Below, piece after piece: positions 11,908-16,244 of a stretch of 16,244 nucleotides of DNA (positions are counted from its first letter, which is position 1; each line of letters begins with the position of its first letter). The stretch is from Treponema sp. Lineage in GTDB: Bacteria > Spirochaetota > Spirochaetia > Treponematales > Breznakiellaceae. The DNA is taken from assembly GCA_031255615.1 (NCBI GenBank), contig JAIRSD010000062.1:1-16244 (forward strand), read 5' to 3'. The translations under genes were made by a program, and so were the position numbers. The notes under the pieces were generated by a model that was given only the letters and a program-made list of their open reading frames with translations, was not told the DNA's origin and did no database searches.

Positions 11908-13713
11908 TTACTCCTCCTTGTTTTTTAATACCGCCAGGAACGCGCTCTGGGGGAGATCCACCTCCCCCACGGTCTTCATACGCTTCTTCCCCTCCTTCTG
12001 CTTTTCCAAAAGTTTCCGCTTGCGGGTAATGTCGCCGCCGTAACACTTGGCAAGCACATCCTTGCGGAGGGCGTTCACCGTTTCCCTGGCGATAATCTGG
12101 CTTCCTATGGCCCCCTGGATGGGTATTTTGAACTGCTGCCGGGGAATCTCATCCCGGAGCCGCTCACAGACAAAGCGGGCCCTCCCCTGGGCGTTCCCGC
12201 GGAACACTAATTGGGACAGGGCATCTACCGCCTTGCCGTTCAGGAGAATATCCAGCTTCGCGATCTCCGTAGGCTTGTAACCGGTAATATCATAGTCGAA
12301 TGAGGCGTAGCCCCGGCTGATGCTTTTAAGGCGGTCGTAAAAATCAAATAGCACCTCCGCCAAGGGCATATCGTAGACCAGCTCCACCCGCTTTTCATCC
12401 AGATAACTCATGTTGGTTTGGACCCCCCGCTTTTCCAGGCACAGGCTCATGATGTTTCCCAGATAGGCCGCGGGGCTGATCACCGAAGCCCGGATATAGG
12501 GTTCTTCCACCTCCTCAATACGGCCCTCGCCGGGATAATCGCCGGGATTATCCACCTCCAAATCTTCCCCGTTCCGCAGTTTCACCCGGTACTTTACCGA
12601 AGGGGCGGTAAATATTACCGATTGGTTGAATTCCCGCTCCAGCCGTTCCTGGATCACCTCCAGGTGGAGGAGCCCCAGAAAACCGCAGCGGAAGCCAAAG
12701 CCCAGGGCGGCGGAAGAATCCTTTTCGTAGACCAGGGATGCGTCGTTCAATTTGAGTTTCTCCATGCTCACCCGCAGTTCTTCGTAGTCATTGGAGTCCA
12801 TAGGATAAATTGAAGAGAAGACTACCGGTTTTACTTCCCGGAATCCCGGCAGCGCCGCGGCGCAGGGATTATCGGCTCCGGTCACCGTATCCCCTACCCG
12901 TACATCGCCTACGGTCTTTACCCCCGCGATAATGTAACCCACACTGCCGGCGAACAACGCTTCGGTCTCGACCAGGGCCAGCTTAAAAACCCCCAGGGAT
13001 TCCACCTCGTAGACCGAATCGTTGGACATAAAGCTGATCTTCATGCCCCGGCGGATGCTGCCCTCGAAGATCCGCAGATGCACCACCACCCCCCGGTAGG
13101 GATCGTAGTGGCAGTCGAAGATCAGGGCCCGCAGGGGGGCGTCGGCTTTCCCCGACGGGGCGGGGAAACGGGCAACAATGGCTTCGAAAAGTTCGTCAAT
13201 ACCGGTCCCCTGCCGGGCGGAAACCAGGAGGGCCTCATCGGGATCAAGGCCGAGGTCCTTTTCTATCTGCCGCTTGGCCCCTTCAATATCGGCGGCTTGC
13301 ATATCGATCTTGTTGATCACCGGAACAATTTCCAAATTATGTTCCAGGGCCAGGTACATGTTGGACAAAGTCTGGGCCTGCACCCCCTGGGTGGCGTCCA
13401 CCAGGAGCAGAGCCCCCTCGCAGGAACTAATGGCCCGGGATACTTCGTAACTGAAGTCCACATGGCCGGGGGTATCTACCAGATTAAGCTCGTATTCATG
13501 CCCGTCCGCGGCGGTATAGGGAAGGGTTACCGCCTGGCTCTTGATGGTGATTCCCCGTTCCCGTTCTATGTCCATGTTGTCCAGGATCTGATCCTGAAAA
13601 TTCCGGTCCTCCACCAGACGGACTTTTTGAATCAACCGGTCCGCCAGGGTAGACTTGCCGTGATCGATGTGGGCAATGATGCAAAAATTACGAATATATT
13701 GAGTCTGCGCCAT
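11908..13713 (-). CDS. lepA: Elongation factor 4 (LepA), ribosome back-translocase GTPase
   Basis: This translational GTPase binds stalled or mis-translocated ribosomes and aids translation and initiation-complex formation. The 601 residues are the usual full length. The G domain shows AHIDHGKST (14-22), the switch region RERGITIKSQ, DTPGHVDF (80-87) and NKID (134-137). Typical EF4 sequences follow: VGYIIAGVKTVGDVRVGDT, GFGFRCGFLGLLHLEVIQERLERE, and the C-terminal domain with FKIPIQGAIGSQIIARETV and AKCYGGDITRKRKLLEKQKEGKKRMK. The start ATG at 13713 fits the family MxxxxxIRNFxIIAHIDHGK. The gene begins 11 bases after the protease stop with only a weak ribosome binding site, suggesting translational coupling. 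Its partner gene is unusual: lepA often sits beside lepB in other bacteria. Confidence 0.98.
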   Translation of the reverse strand: MAQTQYIRNFCIIAHIDHGKSTLADRLIQKVRLVEDRNFQDQILDNMDIERERGITIKSQAVTLPYTAADGHEYELNLVDTPGHVDFSYEVSRAISSCEGALLLVDATQGVQAQTLSNMYLALEHNLEIVPVINKIDMQAADIEGAKRQIEKDLGLDPDEALLVSARQGTGIDELFEAIVARFPAPSGKADAPLRALIFDCHYDPYRGVVVHLRIFEGSIRRGMKISFMSNDSVYEVESLGVFKLALVETEALFAGSVGYIIAGVKTVGDVRVGDTVTGADNPCAAALPGFREVKPVVFSSIYPMDSNDYEELRVSMEKLKLNDASLVYEKDSSAALGFGFRCGFLGLLHLEVIQERLEREFNQSVIFTAPSVKYRVKLRNGEDLEVDNPGDYPGEGRIEEVEEPYIRASVISPAAYLGNIMSLCLEKRGVQTNMSYLDEKRVELVYDMPLAEVLFDFYDRLKSISRGYASFDYDITGYKPTEIAKLDILLNGKAVDALSQLVFRGNAQGRARFVCERLRDEIPRQQFKIPIQGAIGSQIIARETVNALRKDVLAKCYGGDITRKRKLLEKQKEGKKRMKTVGEVDLPQSAFLAVLKNKEE

Positions 13714-13724
13714 AGGGACCTATT

Positions 13725-15590
13725 CTACAAAGTGTCGGGTGAATCCAGCAAGGCCGGAAGCTGCATGGTGGTTTCCAGATAACCGGCCCGGCGTTTTTTA
13801 ACATTGATCTCCATAAGAACATAGCCGCCCTTTTCCTCTACACGGAAACCCCGGATGGAGACCGGATCCTCTTCGGAAAGCCCCGCCTCGTCGGCGATGG
13901 AACCCCGGACCACCTTCTTTACCAGGTAGGAGGGTGAAAAAGACCTGCCCACCGTGGGGGCCAGGATCAGGCCGAAAAGGGGGGCCGCCATCCGTTCCCG
14001 GCTGTCCAGCTTTGCCGCTTCCGCCAGGGGAATTTCCGGCCGGGGAACGGACATAAGGACATGCCGTTCCAGGGGGCCGTCCTTTTCCCGGGAAGTTTCC
14101 AGGGCTACCAGTTCCCCCGGCCTGGCCCGGAACAGCATATCCTGCAAGGCGGGGATCAAAAGCCCCTGGGGGGCGCTCGCCGATTCGCCGTTGACGGTCC
14201 TGATATAGGCCCCTTCGGGGATCTGCTGATCGGAGGCGGGGGTAAGGGGAGCGGCGTAAATGATTTCCGCGCCCCCGTTTGTTTCCGCCACCGTAAGGCC
14301 CAGCCAGGGGCGTTCCGCCTTGCCCCCCTTGATCATGGCCGGCAGGGCCGCGGCCAGACGCTCCGCGGGGACCGCGAAATTAAGCCCCTGGTACTGTTCG
14401 ATCCCCGCGAAAACGATGCCCACAAGACGACCGGAACTGTCCACCACCGGCCCGCCGGAATTACCGTGATTCACCGCGGCGTCAATCTGAATCACGTCTC
14501 CTATTTGCAGGAACCGCCGGCTTAGGGCGGAGACGATTCCCATAGTAACAGTCTTTTCCAGCCCTCCGGGGGATCCGATGGCCAGCACCGAGTCCCCTAC
14601 CCGGGGCATCACCCGGTCTACCACGGAAAAAACGTATTCCGGTTTAATTTCCGCCTTGATCAAGGCCAGGTCCAAGGCCTTGTCCCAACCGATAACCCGG
14701 GCGGGTATGCGGGAACTGGCGGAATCTCCCAGCCGGATAGTCATGCGGGAAAAACCTTCATATTTGGGATCCACTTCGCTGGCTATCACATGGTAATTGG
14801 TAACAAGGAGGCCCGTGGAATCGACGAAAAAGGCGGAACCCAAGACCCGGTCGGGAAAGCCCCGGCCCCGCTCAATGCGGATGCCCCGATCGATAAGCAC
14901 CGTAGCGACCCCCTTGATCATGTCCTGGGGGCTGTCCCGCCCCCGGGCATAGGCCCGCAGATCTTCGGGAATGGATTCGCTCTTTCCGCCGTCCCCCGCC
15001 GTTTCCAATGATTTTTCCGCGGCGGCAAGAAAGAAGGCGGCGGTCTGCCGCTGCCGGGATTCTACCGCCCTATGCAGAAAAAACAGGGAATCCTCAAAGC
15101 CCAGGGGATTCATGCGGTGGCTCTGCACCGCCCCCAGGAAGGCCGCCAGGGTATTCCCGGCCTCCAGAAGTTTTTTCGCCTCCGCCAGTACAAAGTCCGC
15201 CTCCATCCCGGTATTCTCCACCGCCTCCCCCAGAGCTTCCAGAGAACGGGCCAGAGAGGCGGCGTCGTCCCAGCGTTCCTCCCGGACGGCCAGGGCCTGA
15301 GCTTCCCGCAAATTCTCCCTCGCCCTGGCTTCCAGGATTTCCAGTTCATCGAGCCCGGCTTCATGATTACCGGCGTCGAAACGGGACCGGTACATACCCG
15401 CCAGGTGGATAGCCAAGACAGGATCCTCCTCCGCATAACGGCGAATATTTTCCATTCGGTATTCTTCGGCGGACTTCCGGGGAGGGGAAAGACGTTCTTC
15501 CTGGGTCGCAATACTCAAACAGGAAAAAAAAGAGGAACAGACAAAAAAAATTACGGAAAGGAATAGGTAATGCCGCTTTCCCGGTATCAT
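13725..15590 (-). CDS. DegP/HtrA-like trypsin-family protease, probable lipoprotein, with PDZ-like C-terminus
   Basis: The 621-residue exported protease starts with MIPGKRHY, a hydrophobic segment, and cysteine 24 in SFFSC, a loose spirochaetal-style lipobox. Residues about 35-210 form a charged, mostly helical region with repeat-like helices (possibly TPR-like). The S1 domain at about 220-415 has a complete triad: His267 (TNYHVIA), Asp307 (ALDLALIK) and Ser378 (NHGNSGGPV). The IGSPGGLEKTVTMGIVS stretch is typical of HtrA/DegP. The tail from about 420 has PDZ-like pieces (WLGLTV..., GAYIRTVNGE..., VVRGSIADEAGLSEEDPV). It probably degrades or senses misfolded envelope proteins. ATG 15590 is chosen; GGAGGG is 10 bases upstream. 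A TTG at 15596 is only 4 bases from it. It is the first gene of a pair with lepA. Confidence 0.85.
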   Translation of the reverse strand: MIPGKRHYLFLSVIFFVCSSFFSCLSIATQEERLSPPRKSAEEYRMENIRRYAEEDPVLAIHLAGMYRSRFDAGNHEAGLDELEILEARARENLREAQALAVREERWDDAASLARSLEALGEAVENTGMEADFVLAEAKKLLEAGNTLAAFLGAVQSHRMNPLGFEDSLFFLHRAVESRQRQTAAFFLAAAEKSLETAGDGGKSESIPEDLRAYARGRDSPQDMIKGVATVLIDRGIRIERGRGFPDRVLGSAFFVDSTGLLVTNYHVIASEVDPKYEGFSRMTIRLGDSASSRIPARVIGWDKALDLALIKAEIKPEYVFSVVDRVMPRVGDSVLAIGSPGGLEKTVTMGIVSALSRRFLQIGDVIQIDAAVNHGNSGGPVVDSSGRLVGIVFAGIEQYQGLNFAVPAERLAAALPAMIKGGKAERPWLGLTVAETNGGAEIIYAAPLTPASDQQIPEGAYIRTVNGESASAPQGLLIPALQDMLFRARPGELVALETSREKDGPLERHVLMSVPRPEIPLAEAAKLDSRERMAAPLFGLILAPTVGRSFSPSYLVKKVVRGSIADEAGLSEEDPVSIRGFRVEEKGGYVLMEINVKKRRAGYLETTMQLPALLDSPDTL

Positions 15591-15687
15591 TCGCAAGACG
15601 CCCTCCTTAGCCTGATACTTTTCAAGGGGTTATAGATTGAAAACAACTATTTCCAGTTTAGAACATGCCGCGTATCAAGGATAGGTT

Positions 15688-15809
15688 GGGCGCATTTTTT
15701 TGCTCCGCAAAAAAACCGGGCTATCCGCTCCAATTCCCCGCCCCCGCCGGGGGCGGGGAATTCCGCTCCTATCCCTTGCGCGGGCGCGAAAGCCGTGTAC
15801 GGCTTTCGC
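15688..15809 (+). repeat. Family 1 interspersed palindromic repeat, copy C
   Basis: It has TTGGGCGCA, then the variable hairpin TTTTTTTGC-TCC-GCAAAAAAA (15695-15715), and CCGGGCTATCCGCTCC. The 31-bp palindrome is at 15732-15762, followed by CCGCTCCTATCCCTTGCGCG and a third hairpin GCGAAAGCCG-TGTA-CGGCTTTCGC (15786-15809). It lies about 100 bases upstream of the protease start. The segment from 15810 to 15981 holds nothing I can recognise. Confidence 0.87.
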
Positions 15810-15981
15810 CTTCGCTGTTCCCCGCCGTTCCTGGGTGCGCCGGGGGGCGGCGTCCTTGCCGCGGCATTCATCGACGGATTCCCTCCAGACACAGACCGGG
15901 GGCAACCTGAGAACCGCCGGATTGAAAACCGAAGCCTGCGAACAAGCCCCTCTTGAACCGTCTCCGCCCAGTAGGCTGCTT

Positions 15982-16114
15982 GGTCTAAAAGACCGGATAT
16001 GTGGACGCAAGAAATTTACCACGAAGGCCACCAAGGCGAGCCGCAGCTCGCCTTGGTGCGCCTTGGTGGCTAACATTCCTGTTCCCGGTCGTTTCGCTTA
16101 TCCGGTGATTTAGC
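15982..16114. repeat. Family 2 MITE-like element, copy 3
   Basis: The left end GGTCTAAAAGACCGGATATG and right end TTATCCGGTGATTTAGCC are inverted around ACCGGATA, as in copy 2. The centre is a perfect 13-bp stem, CACCAAGGCGAGC (16029-16041) and GCTCGCCTTGGTG (16046-16058), with a CGCA loop. The right end lies 12 bases from the stop codon of the minus-strand gene at 16127. Confidence 0.8.
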
Positions 16115-16126
16115 CTAACCAAGGTA

Positions 16127-16244
16127 CTAGTTGCCCTTCCGTGTTTCCACATAATCCCGGATACCGTCTCCGTCGGTATCCCAGCTATACACGACGGCGC
16201 CATCCGGAAGGAACCGTTCCCCCATTTCGTATAAACCATCCCGG
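16127..16244 (-). CDS. C-terminal end of an unidentified protein (partial)
   Basis: The last 38 codons of a minus-strand gene enter from the right edge and stop with TAG at 16129-16127. The reading starts RDGLYEMGERFLPDGAVVYS and continues WDTDGDGIRDYVETRKGN. The DTDGDGIRDY segment resembles short aspartate-rich calcium-binding loops of exported proteins. Third-position G/C preference supports coding. There is no start in the window and the family is not recognisable from this fragment. The rest of the gene lies outside. Confidence 0.6.
   Translation of the reverse strand, partial: RDGLYEMGERFLPDGAVVYSWDTDGDGIRDYVETRKGN

Overview
The window is a GC-rich bacterial chromosome segment with a mobile-element edge on the left and ordinary housekeeping genes over most of the rest. 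The host looks like a spirochaete, probably Treponema-like. I infer this from the lipoprotein-type signal on the trypsin-like protease, the MptE-like (DUF115) protein paired with a membrane-anchored parvulin-type foldase, and the overall gene style. No database search was possible, so the assignment is tentative.

Left edge (1-1200): the 5' end of a group II intron lies on the minus strand and runs out of the window. It sits a few bases beyond the terminal hairpin of an IS200-like element whose tnpA carries a one-base frameshift. A gene-free stretch full of short hairpins and a 16-bp tandem repeat follows. Plus-strand genes then run to 11858: a MATE transporter, a PdxK-type pyridoxine kinase, a GH2 beta-mannosidase, tRNA-Asp, tRNA-Pro, a stand-alone Rel/SpoT-type HD hydrolase, and a two-gene unit of a membrane-anchored parvulin-type foldase and an MptE-like protein. 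A convergent minus-strand pair follows: a DegP-like lipoprotein protease upstream of lepA, 11 bases apart and almost certainly co-transcribed. The right edge holds the last 38 codons of another minus-strand gene.

Two families of short interspersed repeats stand out. Family 1 has three copies (about 2790-2895, 7262-7386, 15688-15809). Each has a constant 31-bp palindrome core beside a hairpin whose stem sequence differs between copies but stays fully paired. Family 2 has three copies (about 3968-4133, 4131-4292, 15982-16114). These are MITE-like, with inverted ends around ACCGGATA and internal CGAAGG/CCTTCG arms, and two of them start only 7-12 bases after a stop codon. These repeats are the least explained content of the window.

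Functionally, the parvulin-type foldase, the DegP-like lipoprotein and possibly the MptE-like protein concern the cell envelope. PdxK serves vitamin B6 salvage, the mannosidase trims mannosides in the cytoplasm, LepA acts on ribosomes, and the HD protein may hydrolyse (p)ppGpp. No complete defence system, CRISPR array or biosynthetic cluster was found.
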